Shown piece by piece: positions 1 to 10,474 of a stretch of DNA of 64,000 nucleotides (the stretch's first letter is position 1; every line of letters starts with the position of its first letter). The notes below the pieces were generated by a model. The model was not told the DNA's origin. It saw only the letters and a list, made by a program, of their open reading frames with translations, and made no database searches. The stretch is from assembly GCA_031002005.1 (NCBI GenBank), contig JARYHS010013630.1, forward strand, positions 238,831,539-238,895,538, given 5' to 3'. The translations under genes were made by a program, and so were the position numbers. The stretch is from Vandiemenella viatica (lineage: Eukaryota; Arthropoda; Insecta; Orthoptera; Morabidae).

Positions 1-823
1 GCCACGTTGTCGGTGTCGCAGGAGACCCTCAGCACTGCGCGAGCGAAGGTGGCTCGCTCCGTCTTGACATGCCGAAAAACCAAGTGTCCGCCTCCGTCCA
101 TTGTAGGCTACTTCCCTCGTTGACTCGCCTTGGACGAAGCTCGTCCCCCTTTCCTCTTCCTTTTGGACGAACATATAACAAACATAAACAATTTATTAGC
201 AACTAGCGGGAATGAATTCCATTGGCTGGGATATGTACCACCACATCCGGCATTTCCTTGGGAGGTTCTCACCTACGTGCTGTCCCCTTTCGGCTCTTTT
301 CATTGGCTGCAATTCTTACGTGCAAACAGTTTCTTGTTAATGAACGTTTCGTTTCCAGCGACGTCTGCAAAGTGTCTGACAGCTCAGCTCCACAACACTT
401 TTATTATGGGTTTTGAAAGAAGTCTTTCATTCGTCGAACATCCAAACAGACGCGCTCATAATGTCACACTGTGTCCATTGTTTTAAACAAACCCGCACTT
501 TATCTGAGAAGCTCTCCATCACTTCAGTAAATTAATGACCCAAAACATTCGATAACACAACGGATGTCTGTTCTTTTGAACGTCAACCAGACCTCGATAA
601 AGTACATTCTTTATTACTCACTAGCCTGTCCACTAGATTACAACCATTATCCTTGTTCACATTAAATATTCCTTGCGATAACCTTGTCGGTCGAGAACCA
701 CATTCAAATCAAATCATACGAATTTATGGAAATTAAATACAGTATGGCAATAAAACGACTGAATCTAACAACATTTCTTGTTACTGATACACAATGAGAT
801 TTACAGAATGGGACATTTCAATA
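1..823. other. No recognised gene
   Basis: The first 170 bases are GC-richer than what follows and may be the end of a mobile element. A 118-residue open frame at 130-486 has no recognisable motif and a low-complexity, Phe/Leu-rich composition. The rest is AT-rich with nothing I can name. Confidence 0.4.
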
Positions 824-994
824 GTTACTGATTACAAAATTAACTTTAATGTAAAAAAAACGTGGGGTGCTCTCTACGTAACTTTTGACAATGACTCTGT
901 TTTTACAAACAGCCAGCGGCAGAAAATAAAAAGAAAACCGATACAGCACCCCAGCACGCTCTTTTACATTAAAGTTAATTTTGTAATCAGTGAC
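824..994. mobile_element. Palindromic MITE with ~48-bp terminal inverted repeats
   Basis: The left end begins GTTACTGATTACAAAATT and the right end is its reverse complement (AATTTTGTAATCAGTGAC), with the match extending about 48 bp inward to a shared GGGGTGCT block. The 171-bp unit has no coding capacity; the similar open frames on both strands are a by-product of the palindrome. No clear target duplication is visible, so the superfamily is undetermined. Confidence 0.65.
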
Positions 995-1205
995 TTTATT
1001 CATTAAGCTTATTCAAAAAATTAATTTATTCTGAATTGTGGGATATCCTATCGCTGTAAAACAAAATCTTTATATTTAAAGTTTATTTTTAACGTTTTAG
1101 TTTACATTACTACGAAAGCGTGATTTAAGTTTTTAAGCTATAATTTTATTTACAATTATTTTAGGATCGCTAATCATTGCAAAAAATAATTAAATTAGCC
1201 TGTCG

Positions 1206-1352
1206 AAAAACCACGCATCGCTATGCATAGCCATTTGAAGGAACCATTCCAGTATTCGCCAGCAGTGATTTAAGGAAGCCATGGAAAACCAAAATGTAGA
1301 TGGCTGAATGTGGATTCGGACCAGCGTCCTCCCGAATGGACATGCGAAGGCT
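1206..1352 (-). mobile_element. SINE fragment, tRNA-derived family A
   Basis: This matches the body and head of the SINEs at 9158-9424 and 20250-20490: the CCATTTGAAGGAA block, the GGAAGCCATGGAAAACC block, then a decayed B-box side (GGATTCGGACC) and the CCTCCCGAATG anticodon-arm segment. The copy is in reverse orientation, lacks a poly-A tail, and abuts the Jockey LINE. Either the LINE is 5'-truncated against it or it inserted near the LINE's 5' end. Confidence 0.7.
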
Positions 1353-1870
1353 CTAACGAAACGCTTCCAAGACTGAGCAGATGTGTGAAATGTGCACAGC
1401 TCCAACCGACGAATAAGTGTAATCTACCACAATCGGAGAAAGCTAAATGTGTTAATTGTACAGGGGATCATCCAGCATCATGGAGAGGATGTCCCAAATA
1501 CCAAGCTCTAATCAAACCACCTAAACCAGTCTCCAGTGAAAAAAAGAATTCTACAAACGATTCAAATAATAATGAAAAACCAACACAGAAGAAACAACAA
1601 TTAGGACACCAACGATCGTACGCCGATACAGCAGCTGATAGGTCACGAGAAGAAACGGGGCATTCCATGGAGGAGAAGAAGAAAAAGAGAGTAACCAGAA
1701 GAAAAGAAGAACCAGAAGATCCAAGTGATGAAGAGTCATCCATGTTTGGTTTCGGACTGCTGAAGATTATTCAAGGACTGAAATCGACGATGCAAAAAGT
1801 GAAAAAGACTAAAAACAAATGGGGAAAATTTTTTGCCTTCATCGAAGGAATAGTGAAAATATTTACTTGA
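1310..1870 (+). pseudogene. Jockey ORF1 (Gag-like) C-terminal part, fused to SINE sequence
   Basis: The 186-residue frame contains paired zinc knuckles of the Jockey type: CVKC...C near residues 25-37 and CVNC...HPASWRGCP near residues 46-62. A Lys/Glu-rich hydrophilic stretch follows, and a C-terminal basic segment ending at the stop at 1868-1870. Such proteins bind retrotransposon RNA. The first ~15 residues are not Gag: they are translated from the adjoining antisense SINE, so the apparent start codon at 1310 is accidental. The frame is otherwise open from the knuckles to the stop. It is the remnant of an ORF normally several hundred residues long. Confidence 0.8.
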
Positions 1871-2554
1871 TGGCTAGACACGATAATACACAGCGTGACA
1901 CATTATTGGCAGTATGGAACGCCAATAGCATTAAAAATAAGCGACATGAATTTGAAGACTTTATGAAGCGTTATGACATCGATATAGCACTTGTCAGAAA
2001 CATTTTTAAAACCAAGTGATAAATTCAAGATATCAGGGAAGGTAATATACAGGACAGACAGGATAGGAAGAAGAGGAGGTGGAACAGCGGTTGTTATAAA
2101 GAAGTCGCTGCCATACCAACAGATAGCTATACCAAATCTACTAGATACATACAAGAGAAGGACATATAGTTATCGTTGCGGCATATTTAGCTCCAAACAA
2201 GCAACTTGTAGAAGCAGATTTGGATGTGTTACTCGGGCTAGGGGACGAAGTACTGATAGGAGGCGACATGAACAGCAAGCATTTTGCCTGGAATTCGAGG
2301 ATAAACAACCCACGAGGGGAACAACTGCTACAATTAACGGACGTCAGAAATGTAGAAGTCATGGGTCCAACTACAGCGTGCAGAGACAACCCTATGTACT
2401 TGACATTGTTATCGCACAAAATATAACTAGTCAAGTAAAGTCGGGGACAGAATTCGCGAGACCCTTCGCCTTTCGATTATGCTTCGATCTAGACACGAAT
2501 ACCGCATGGGACAGCATAACTGGTAGGTGGTACACTAAATTCATGATAAAATAG
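1871..2554 (+). pseudogene. Jockey LINE endonuclease domain, frameshifted
   Basis: The exonuclease-endonuclease-phosphatase fold that nicks target DNA is recognisable in three frames: AVWNANSIKNK near 1910-1945, SETFLKPSDKF and GRRGGGTAVVIKKSLPY at 1991-2115, and the GGDMNSKHFAWNSR motif (GGDxN catalytic segment) at 2262-2303. Frame changes near 1990, 2150 and 2430 break it. It continues towards the RT region without an intact C-terminal part. Confidence 0.8.
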
Positions 2555-2719
2555 ACCTCTCATACCCAGCACTTTACTCAAGACTAAAGAACTGAGCCCG
2601 CGCGGCAAGATAGTCGCAGACGCTCAGAGGCATTAATCGTCTAATGCTCAACAGAGTTAGAACAACATACAACGTAGAATCCAATGAAAAAATTGAAGAG
2701 GCCATAAACCTCTTAAAAA

Positions 2720-4592
2720 ATGCCATGCTTGTCAGACAGGCTTCATTCACGACGAACTCCCAAACCGGCGAGTATGAGAGGTCCCCCCCCCCCCCACATG
2801 GAGACAATGAGGTCACTCAAAAACAACTACCGGAAAAGATGGCAACGGCAGCGGGACCCACATGACAAGAGGCTTTTCAGAAGATATTCAAACCAACTAA
2901 AACATGCTCTACAAGAATGGAGAATAACAAAATGGGAACAGAAAATGTCGAACATATCTCTACAAAACACGAATGCATGGCAACTAGTGCGAAACTTGAA
3001 GGAACCTCACGAGAATAATACACCAATTAATCGACCCCTTGGACCGTGTTTTCTTCCTATTGCCAAATCAGAGGTGCTTGCGGAAAGCTTTGCAGTTCAG
3101 TATTCGTTACCTAAGTACCAATTGCTTGAAGACGAACAACAGCATGAAAAGAAAATCGAACAACTAGCAAGAGAAATTCTGGCAGAACCTACCGATGAAT
3201 TACCCGAACTTACAACTTCAGGAGAAATTCAGAAAATAATTAAACGTCTTGGAAACCGGAAATCTCCAGGTGTCAACGTTACTAATCAACACTTGAAGAA
3301 CTTGCCGACTAAAGCAGTAGTGTTATTAACAAGGATATTGAACGCCTTTTTACTCAGATCCGAGCATTGGAAAGTTAGTAAAGTAATAACATTGCCAAAA
3401 CCAGGAAAAAATCATGCTGATCCACTTAATTACAGACCAATCAACCTCCAAAGCTCAATGGCAAAATTATTGGAACAGGTCATTCTGAAAAGAATAAACG
3501 ACATCCTGGATTCAGAAAAAATTAGAGAGGAGCAGTTTGGTTTTACGAACAGAGTGTCTGCAGTTTGCCAGCTGCTCTGCTTAATAGAAGATATCAGCAA
3601 TGGATTCAACACGTCCAACTCAACAGCAGCCGTCTTCTTGGATGTTGAAAAGGCTTATGATAAGGTTTGGCATTCGAACCTTATCGTAAAACTGAAACAA
3701 GAAACAGGAATGAAACAGTCGTACATCAAATTGATAGCAAGCTATCTCTCCAACAGAAGATTCTTTGTCACCATCGATGGATAACACTCCGCAATGTACC
3801 TCATCGAAACAGGAATTCCTCAGGGATCTCGCCTATCACCAAAGCTATTCATCATTTATGCCAACAAAATACCATCAACTCCGCTAGTTCGAATGGCACA
3901 ATTCGCGGACGATACTACGGTGTATACAACCGGGCGAACCATGAAAACAACATTAAACGGATCCAGAAGACACTAGATGAAATAGAAAAATGGTGCAAAC
4001 TAAACAAAGTCCAAATAAATGCAACTAAATGTGCAGCAGTATATTTTACGTGGAAAAGACCACAGATTAATCGCCAACTTCAATTTATGGGTCAAGCCAT
4101 ACCCTGGGTTACCAATTATCGGTACCTGGGGGGTTACTCCTGACACTAAGTTAAGATATCAGCAACACGTAATTAACAGAAGAGGAGTAGGATTCGGCCT
4201 GTCGCAAAACTTGGACCGATAATGCGTTCGATCAGTCTGACTATGGAAACAAAGCTGCGAATATACAAAATGGTAATCCTCCCTTATATGTTATACGGAT
4301 GCCAGGTGTGGGGAATGGTATCAAAATCCAACCTATGTCACATACAAAGACTGCAAAACAGATTTCTTCGACAAATTTTAAACGCCCCCGATGCACATCG
4401 ATAAGGGAGCTGCATAATTTGACATCCACTCCATATAATGCAGAAGAAATTATTAAACGGACAACAAATCTGCATTCTAAAATAGAATCACTACGATTAG
4501 AAGAAACAAGATTACAAAAGATTGGAATATCTATTCCCCTACTAATACACAAGTTCAAAGTGCCCTTATCAATCATTCAACAACTAATATAA
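2720..4592 (+). pseudogene. Jockey LINE reverse transcriptase and tail, frameshifted
   Basis: The first 354-codon block (2720-3784) holds the RT fingers: LPKPGK, YRPINLQSSMAKLLE, and the FLDVEKAYDKVWH motif with the first catalytic Asp. A stop at 3781-3783 then interrupts it. The next piece carries GIPQGSRLSPKLF and the FADD active site (QFADDTTVY, near 3899-3925). Further frameshifts follow, with the thumb/connection part (KWCKLNKVQINATKC), YLG, and the C-terminal LPYMLYGCQVWG and RLQNRFLRQILNAP segments up to about 4400. A C homopolymer at 2784-2794 may cause one frameshift. It is not functional as it stands. Confidence 0.88.
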
Positions 4593-4666
4593 AAACAAAT
4601 AATTTTCAACAAGAAAAACAAAAAAAGGTAACTAACAAAAATTAACTATAACCATAAATGTTGAGG

Positions 4667-6645
4667 TTACAGAAGTCCTCTATTACAGAGGACAAAGTTT
4701 TCCCTCAAAATGTGCAAATAAAATGTGCCCCCAAATTTCCTTATCTGATACTTAAGTGTAGAGCGGCCGAAGGATGCGGAACCTAAGAAAAGCCGTAGAG
4801 GCAGAGGGAAAAAAAACCAATGGTGTTTAGGTAAACCTTGCAGAAACAATATTTTACTCAATTTCCTTTCATTCTATTTTTTCGCTAATTGACTAGTTGA
4901 TCAGTCTTCGAAAGTACAGTAAATGTTCGGCTGGAACACAAGTCCCGACAATGGTCTAGTATTTGAAGGCAATTTTATAAATCTTAGAAAACTGAACTTT
5001 TAGATCACTCCTGATTTCGGAAAAATTCTCAATCAGTCTTGCTACTCGACTATGCAAGTAATAGATAATTCACCAGAAATTGCATCCTCAGATTGTGTTA
5101 ATTTCCAGCTCTTTACTATTTTGGAGATGATGTTGCCATAAAGAGAAACTCGCTTCTAGTTTTTCAGATTGATCTGAATCAGATTCCGACATTTCGAAAC
5201 TTTGTGTGTTATTTTTCATTATGTCTTTGATTTTTGCGACTGCTGTAGAGCAAGTGCTTTTTTCTTACCTCGGACAGTGGCTACGGCGATTGGAGTCCCT
5301 CTTTTTTTTTTTTTTTTTTTTTAACACAAACGATTTCAATTCTTTAGTGACAAGAGTCTTCCAGTCTGCTGAGAGATCGGATTTTTAAAACTAAGCTAGT
5401 GCAGTCCCTTAAATCAGAAACTTCTTTGGTTTCAGCTTCGAGTGGTCGTAAGACTTGTAAAACAGAAGAGATAATTGACAGTTCTTTAACCATTGGTGCA
5501 TTTTTATGGTGAATAATTACATCACTGCCGACAATTCTTAACTCTGAAAATCCTATAGTATATGCCGTTCCATCTTGTTGGAACTTCCTGAATCAATTTT
5601 GTCTCTTGAACCGTGGCATTTCTTGATTAATTGCTTGCTATTTTGTTTTGCTTAAACGAAGTTACAATTCCCTTGACCTTAGTTAATAGGTTACGTAATT
5701 CTGGACACTACATTGAGTTGCACAGAATGCGAAAAGCAGTGTGTGCGCAAAACACTGCATATGTTTTTTTGTTTTTTTGTTTTTTTGTTGTTTTTTTTAC
5801 TGAAAGCCAAATCGAGTGCCTTAATCATAGATGCCGCGCCGTCAGAAACTACAGCTGAAACTTTATTGATGTTAATATACCATCAGCAAAAGTATTCAGA
5901 AGCATCTCAGCAATGAGCTCTGAAGTTCTGCGTTTAAATGACTGATATTCTCCAAGAGTTATTGAAACAAATTCAATTGTCTATACCGAAGTGTTCTGTA
6001 ATTCCAAGAAAGCTTCTCATGATCAGAGTTTCTGTTCACATGTCAGTGGTAGGCGTTAGATTTTCTGCATTTTTTAGTTTATTTTTGAAAATGGCTGACA
6101 ATGCATCATATTTGTCATCCTTTGTCTTGCTTGTAAGCTTGTAATGCGGCGCAATCACTTTCAGCAGATTATGAAAGCCCTCATTTTCCACAATCGTAAC
6201 CGGTTGTCTTTAGAAAGCGTACAAATCTGGGAATTATTTATTTTAAAACATATATTACTACCTTTAGAAAAAGCATGTATATGTTCAAAACTGTCCACAA
6301 TCGACTTTTGGCGCTTCAAAGATGGGAAAGGATCACCGATATGTATATCTGTTGATGAGAATGTCAAATCTTTATTTTCCAATTCTATCGCATTAGCTGT
6401 ACTTGTTGATGGCAGCGATTCAGGGTTGGGAAAAGTAAGTTTGGAGACTTTTAATTTTTTTTGCAATTGTGCGTTGTCTATATTCGGTAAGCCCGTACTA
6501 CTAGTCACTTGCGAATTTGCTTTATTTATTCCTAAAAACGCAACCTTGTGGATATTTCTTACTTGGCCAATCAAGTTTTATGTATTACCGCAAGACATGT
6601 GGTGTTTTTTGGTATTTTTATTTTTGCAAATTATACATTGAATCA
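4667..6645 (-). pseudogene. hAT-superfamily transposase pseudogene (ZBED-like)
   Basis: Read on the minus strand, this gives a BED-type zinc finger start (CIIC...H...C, 6637 downward), then a continuous 137-codon block (6574-6161). Next comes the DUF659/RNase H-like segment VVSDGAASMIKALDLAF (about 5870-5815), whose Asp is the family's second catalytic acid. Then EASFSLWQHH near 5140, and the C-terminal dimerisation motif (a decayed PAERLFSKAG-like segment near 4945-4895) ending ILFLQGLPKHHW near 4810. Stops and frameshifts throughout, plus poly-T runs at 5303-5323 and 5763-5798, show it is dead. Terminal inverted repeats were not located. The domain order is solid; the subfamily is inferred. 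Confidence 0.8.
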
Positions 6646-6840
6646 ATCATATATCGTACGGTAAACCGTGAATGGATTCGATGCATAGATGTTTAGTGAA
6701 TATTCCTAGTCTAAAGGACTGCTGAAAGCGATATGGGACATCTTGTAATAGATATTTCACATTATTAATCACACTAGACCCAAAGTTCGTCAAAAATGAC
6801 AGGTTTAACGGAGTGTTACGGTAATTTATTTCCCTCCAGT

Positions 6841-6902
6841 TGCCTAACTAAATATTATTGTTGTAAAATAAAGCTCATTGTAATTTATCCTCCCTTGCGC
6901 TG
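6841..6902. repeat. Repeat R, copy 1, left half
   Basis: Aligns with 9071-9135 (shared ACTAAAT, ATTGTTRTAAAATAAA, TAATT, CTTGC-CTG blocks). The right half resumes at 8594 after the Transib-like insertion. Together the halves make a ~240-bp unit of unknown nature, present twice in this window. Confidence 0.65.
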
Positions 6903-7518
6903 CACACAGGGGTATTTGACACAAAAAGCCGATCAAAAGTCAAAATTTTTTTTTAGCAAATTCAAAGAACCCGTATCTACCTGACTCGAGGCAAATGTCT
7001 ATAGAATAACAATCAGCTATGTTTTTTTTAGGTAAGCTCCATTCCCCACCCCGTGAACTGTCATCTTCTGAACACATTCCAAGACCCACGTACTGATCCG
7101 AAGCAAATACGAGAAAATTATAAGTTGTACCATTTTAATTTGTGAGTGATGTTAAGTGAGTAGTGGTGATTTTAATCTTGGATATTGTTCAGCCAGGTGC
7201 CTAGAAGTGAAATAATAGTAACATTCATCCAAAGGTATCGCACAACTTTATTTCTGTACAGTTTAGTAAGCTGACTCATTTTGTACTGATTTTTTTATTA
7301 CGAAAAGTATTAAAGAGTGATTTTGTTATATTTCCGGACCTTTCCCGAGTCTGATTTCTTATATGGTATTAGTTTAGTGTACTATCTTGGTGTTCCATTG
7401 AAAATTGGGTGCCAAAAAGTGCCAAACGTCTATTTATTCGAAAATATTCTAGATTATCTACAATGAATCAAACTTACTTTTTTCGGTCACATTTTTTTCA
7501 TGTAAGATTTTATTTGTT

Positions 7519-7797
7519 ATGGGCTCTTCTGGTATCATGCTCATGACCCGAAATGTTATTTATGATATGATTAAACACGAGAAAGGAAATTATTTCGTGC
7601 AAAAGTTGCAATTAGTCGAGGAAAATATTTTAAAACAACCGACATTCACGGTCGAACAAAGGCAACAGTTCGAACAAAGGTTTTCAAGGCTTAAATTGGA
7701 AATTAAAAGAAAATGGCACGCTGCTAAGAGAATTGAGAGTGTATTTTTAAATAAATACCATGATTCGTTCAAAAATCTATCGAAATTCCCATAAAAT
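7519..7797 (+). pseudogene. Transib-like transposase, N-terminal-side fragment
   Basis: A 91-codon frame rich in Lys, Glu and Gln, predicted mostly helical, with MTRNVIYDMIKHEK near the start and an RQQFEQRF...KRKWHAAKRIE segment in the middle. It lies inside the Transib-like inverted repeats and on the same strand as the C-terminal fragment 210 bp further on. The family assignment rests on position; I cannot match the sequence itself with certainty. A frame change just after the stop would continue into IPTNVDWPIKSFDNL, so the stop may be a one-base indel. The Asp-bearing core of the enzyme is absent. Confidence 0.5.
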
Positions 7798-8009
7798 CCA
7801 TTCCGACCAATGTGGATTGGCCTATAAAATCTTTCGATAATTTGACCGATTTTAGCAAATGATGCCCGCAGAGATAATAGGTATTAACAAAACATTGATT
7901 GACAGGTTTTATACTATTATCTGAATGATATATAGTGGGCACAAGATAGATATTAAAAAAAAATTAATCCCCACTGCCATGAAAAATTTAAAATGTACTG
8001 TACATTGAA

Positions 8010-8370
8010 CTGTACTCGTGGCATCCAATGTCACCTATACAAGAAGTATTGATTGAGGGCCCACTTATAATAGAGTATGCACTTTTGCCTGTAGGCAATC
8101 TGTCAGAAGCAGCAGCAGAAGCTAGAAACAAATATTTTCGACGATTTAGGGAGAGACACTCCAGAAAACTTAGTTGGGTGTAGTGCAACACAGATGTCAT
8201 TAATAGGCTTTCATTAACTTAGGATTCGTATTTGAGCTTCATCAGGCACAAAATCCCCAAAACATCTAAATCATTGAATCCAGAAAATTCTAAAATATTA
8301 CTTTAATGGGGCCCGAGTACTCAAGAAGAGAACGAGCCATAAGGTGAAAGTTCCGACGACGAAGGATGGG
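8010..8370 (+). pseudogene. Transib-like transposase C-terminal fragment with RAG1-like motif
   Basis: The frame reads MSPIQEVLIEGPLIIEYALL, then PVGNLSEAAAEARNKYFRRF and RERHSRKLSW. The Glu encoded at 8118-8120, four residues before the Lys of ARNK, aligns with the third catalytic acid of RAG1 (mouse Glu962 in ESGNKLFRRFR). Such enzymes cut DNA at CAC ends through a hairpin intermediate. A stop follows at about 8178, then NTDVINRLSLT and further stops. The tail keeps SLNPENSKILL and the acidic SSDDEGWDGSSE end. The first two catalytic Asp are not present in the element. The alignment to RAG1 is from memory of the motif. Confidence 0.65.
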
Positions 8371-8593
8371 ACGGTTCGTCAGAATGATATTTTAATGTAC
8401 ATATATGATTATTGTTTAGATATTTTGTAAATATTCGCTTAATATATTATAACGTGTATGAACACAGTACGTGTTCTTTATTATTACTCCTACTTCACAG
8501 TTATAAGTTCTAATACACAAAAGAAGCGAAACAAAAATCCAAATTACGTAGAAATAATTTTGATTGATTTTTTGTGTCAAATACCCCTGTGTG

Positions 8594-8770
8594 CGCTGTT
8601 GCAAAAATCTTCAGTTGTCAACTCGGTCCAGGTTGCATTTCAGTCTAACCACAATCTCCGCCGATGTTGCCGCTAGAAAAGCAAAGCTTCAATCACACAC
8701 GAATTAATACAGTTCCTGTATTGCATGTCAGTGTCACCATGCATCGCAATATAAACTTGATACCAAATCT
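8594..8770. repeat. Repeat R, copy 1, right half
   Basis: Continues the unit interrupted by the Transib-like element. It aligns with 9425-9580 through blocks such as CAGGTTGCATTTCAGTCTAA, AGAAAAGCAA, CTTCAATC, ACTGTAT/CCTGTAT and ATATAAA. The following 300 bp (8771-9070) show nothing I recognise. Confidence 0.65.
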
Positions 8771-9070
8771 TCACAGGTTCTAACATCTTTCTTTCTTATT
8801 ACCTGTGATAAAAATCCATATTTTATCGGCTGAGACATATTACATCCGCTGAAATAATGATCCCAATGAAAACGAAGGATGCTAGAAATAAATCTTAAGA
8901 ACTTACGCTTTGCCATGTAATATTTGTGATTTTAGGCCACATAGAACGCGATTAGTCTTGAACTTGTTTCGTTCAAAGCATGTCATAATTTCCGTAAAAA
9001 AACCTGATAATTAATATGCCATTTTAAAAGAAGTACATATACTTTCTTTAAGTGTTCTGACAATTTAACA

Positions 9071-9153
9071 ATTGCTTAACTAAATAGGATTGTTATAAAA
9101 TAAAATTCAATATAATTCTTCTTGCCTTGCACTGAAACAAAAAGTTTACGTTT

Positions 9154-9157
<4 letters not shown>
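9071..9157. repeat. Repeat R, copy 2, left half
   Basis: Paralogue of 6841-6902 that lacks the Transib-like insertion: the sequence runs from CTTGCACTG straight on to GAAACAAAAAG. It is interrupted instead by the SINE at 9158. Its last 9 bases (CGTTTCCAT, 9149-9157) are the SINE's target duplication. Confidence 0.65.
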
Positions 9158-9188
<31 letters not shown>

Positions 9189-9424
9189 TAACTGCTTTAC
9201 GTCTCTTTTTAACATCGAGGTCTTTAGAGACGGGAAAGGATGGGGGGCAAGGAATGGGAAGGAATTCGGCCATGGCCATTTGAAGGAAGCATCCCGGCAT
9301 TTGCCTGGAGTGATTTGGGGAAACCATGGAAAACCCAAATCTGGATGCACGGACGGGGATTCGAACCGCCGTCCTCCCGAATGCGAGGCGAGAACGCTAA
9401 CCGTTACACCGCCCGGCTCGGTGC
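9158..9424 (-). mobile_element. SINE, tRNA-derived family A, complete copy with target duplication
   Basis: Minus-strand element. The 5' tRNA-like head is at 9357-9424 with a perfect B box (GGTTCGAATCC on the minus strand, 9357-9367) and an A-box-like TAACGGTTAGCG segment. The body follows, with a poly-A tail of about 30 (plus-strand T run at 9158-9187). The 9-bp duplication CGTTTCCAT lies at 9149-9157 and 9425-9433. Such elements are transcribed by RNA polymerase III and moved by a partner LINE. The long pure A tail and exact duplication suggest a fairly recent insertion. A Lys-rich open frame over the tail is meaningless. Confidence 0.88.
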
Positions 9425-9580
9425 CGTTTCCATCCGGGTTCAGGTTTCATTTCAACCTAACCACGTACTACTCTAAACTTGTCGCCAGAAAAACAATACT
9501 TCAATCTCACGCATATTGATACATGTACTGTATAGCATTTTAGTAGCTATACTGCATTTCTATATAAATTTGGTCTCTAA
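9425..9580. repeat. Repeat R, copy 2, right half
   Basis: Resumes after the SINE with the second CGTTTCCAT, then CAGGTTTCATTTCAACCTAA, parallel to 8620-8650. It ends near ATATAAATTTGGT. Confidence 0.6.
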
Positions 9581-9702
9581 CGTAAGCACTGGGGCTCGTA
9601 AAGGAATTTTCCTTTTGGTCTAAAAATTGTTATACACGTTCGATAGATTGTATTGTTTAATGTGTGTAGCTCTTAGAGCTGTAAAATATATACTCGTACA
9701 TA

Positions 9703-10472
9703 CAGTAGAATTCCAATTATCCGAAAGCCTACTATCCGAAGCGCTGATTATGTGAATCGCTTAAGGCAGCCAGATTAAGACGTGCGTGGAATAAGTTGAA
9801 AGGCATATCAACAGAAGAAGAGAAGGTAAAGGAAAAAGAAGCTCAAGAAAAGGAAAGGGAAGAGGAGAAGAGGGGATGACGTTTCACTTGAAGAATTCAT
9901 GAACATTCTTCTAAAAATTTCTGGATGTTCAGACGGTACTTCTGAAGATTTAGGAGAGTGGGTGGAGTGTGATTCGTCAGACCCTGGGTATGAAATTCTA
10001 AATGATGATGAACTTATTGAAAATTTGAGAGAAGAAAGTGTCGAGGAAGATGATCTGAACGTCGAAGTTAAAGCAGACACGGGACCAAGAGCTAAGTCAA
10101 GCATTTGCCGGCCTTGAAACTGCGTTGAAGTGGCTGGAGCGCCAGCCCGAGTGTGACCACATGCTGCCCGAAAATGGAAGAACACAGTCAAACAGCTTAC
10201 TTTGACCGAGAAGTTCAGCAAGCAATGACTTTTATTTACAGAACGGTACATACATACTGTACTAATGTACCGCACTTGTAAGTGCGCTTAACATATTGTA
10301 AAAGTGTTGCCTTTTAATTTAATTAATTAAAAACCCTTTTTCTTTAAAAATAGTTTTTTCTTCCGTTTTAATTAAAAAAAGACCCTTTTTTCGGGAAAAT
10401 CCAACTATCCAAATTTTTGATTATCCGAATAGGGTCCGGTCCCAATTGATTCGGATAATTGGTGTTTTACTG
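9703..10472 (+). mobile_element. pogo/Tigger-like Tc1-mariner element, deleted
   Basis: Inverted ends CAGTAGAATTCCAATTATCC and, reversed at the right, CAGTAAAACACCAATTATCC are flanked by TA on both sides (9701-9702 and 10473-10474), the standard target of this superfamily. The ATTATCCGAA motif recurs inside both ends. At 770 bp it is far shorter than a full element (usually over 2 kb) and keeps only the tail of the transposase. Confidence 0.85.
9766..10200 (+). pseudogene. Tigger-type transposase C-terminal remnant
   Basis: Begins with LRRAWNKLKG, the stretch after the DDE catalytic core, then a Lys/Glu-rich run and a stop. A 72-codon piece (9899-10117) follows with DLGEWVECDSSDPGYEILND and an acidic segment. 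A frameshift then leads to the Tigger tail motif AFAGLETALKWLERQPECD (about 10100-10155). This is the non-catalytic acidic C-terminus of pogo-like transposases. Helix-turn-helix and DDE domains are absent, so it is inactive. Confidence 0.75.
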
Positions 10473-10474
10473 TA

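Larger units (their letters stand above)
1353..4600 (+). mobile_element. Jockey-clade LINE, decayed copy
   Basis: A non-LTR retrotransposon read in the order Gag-like ORF1 zinc knuckles, apurinic-type endonuclease, reverse transcriptase and C-terminal tail. The reading frame shifts at least six times and carries internal stops, so the copy is dead. It starts inside the ORF1 zinc-knuckle region, so most of ORF1 is missing. The 3' end is A-rich around 4590-4630. The zinc-knuckle spacing and the FADD-type RT place it in the Jockey group by family knowledge. It lies upstream of the recognisable GGT exons. Confidence 0.88.
6903..8593 (+). mobile_element. Transib-like (RAG1-related) DNA transposon, internally deleted
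   Basis: The ends are inverted repeats starting CACACAGGGGTATTTGA. The first 25 bp are identical at both ends and the match continues to about 36 bp. The 5-bp sequence CGCTG flanks both sides (6898-6902 and 8594-8598) as a target duplication. Five-bp, GC-rich duplications and CAC-starting ends are Transib hallmarks. The ends also resemble recombination signal sequences: heptamer CACACAG, an 11-bp spacer, then ACAAAAA. Inside are an N-terminal-like open frame (7519-7797) and the C-terminal part of a transposase with a RAG1-like E..NK.FRRFR motif (8010-8370). The middle of the transposase, with the first two catalytic Asp, is missing. A paralogous copy of the flanking repeat at 9071-9580 represents the empty site. 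Confidence 0.7.

Noticed and set aside
130..486. 118-residue protein at 130-486
   Set aside because: No motif, biased composition, no splice or homology support.
9076..9350. Lys-rich small proteins on the minus strand
   Set aside because: Translation of a SINE poly-A tail and body.
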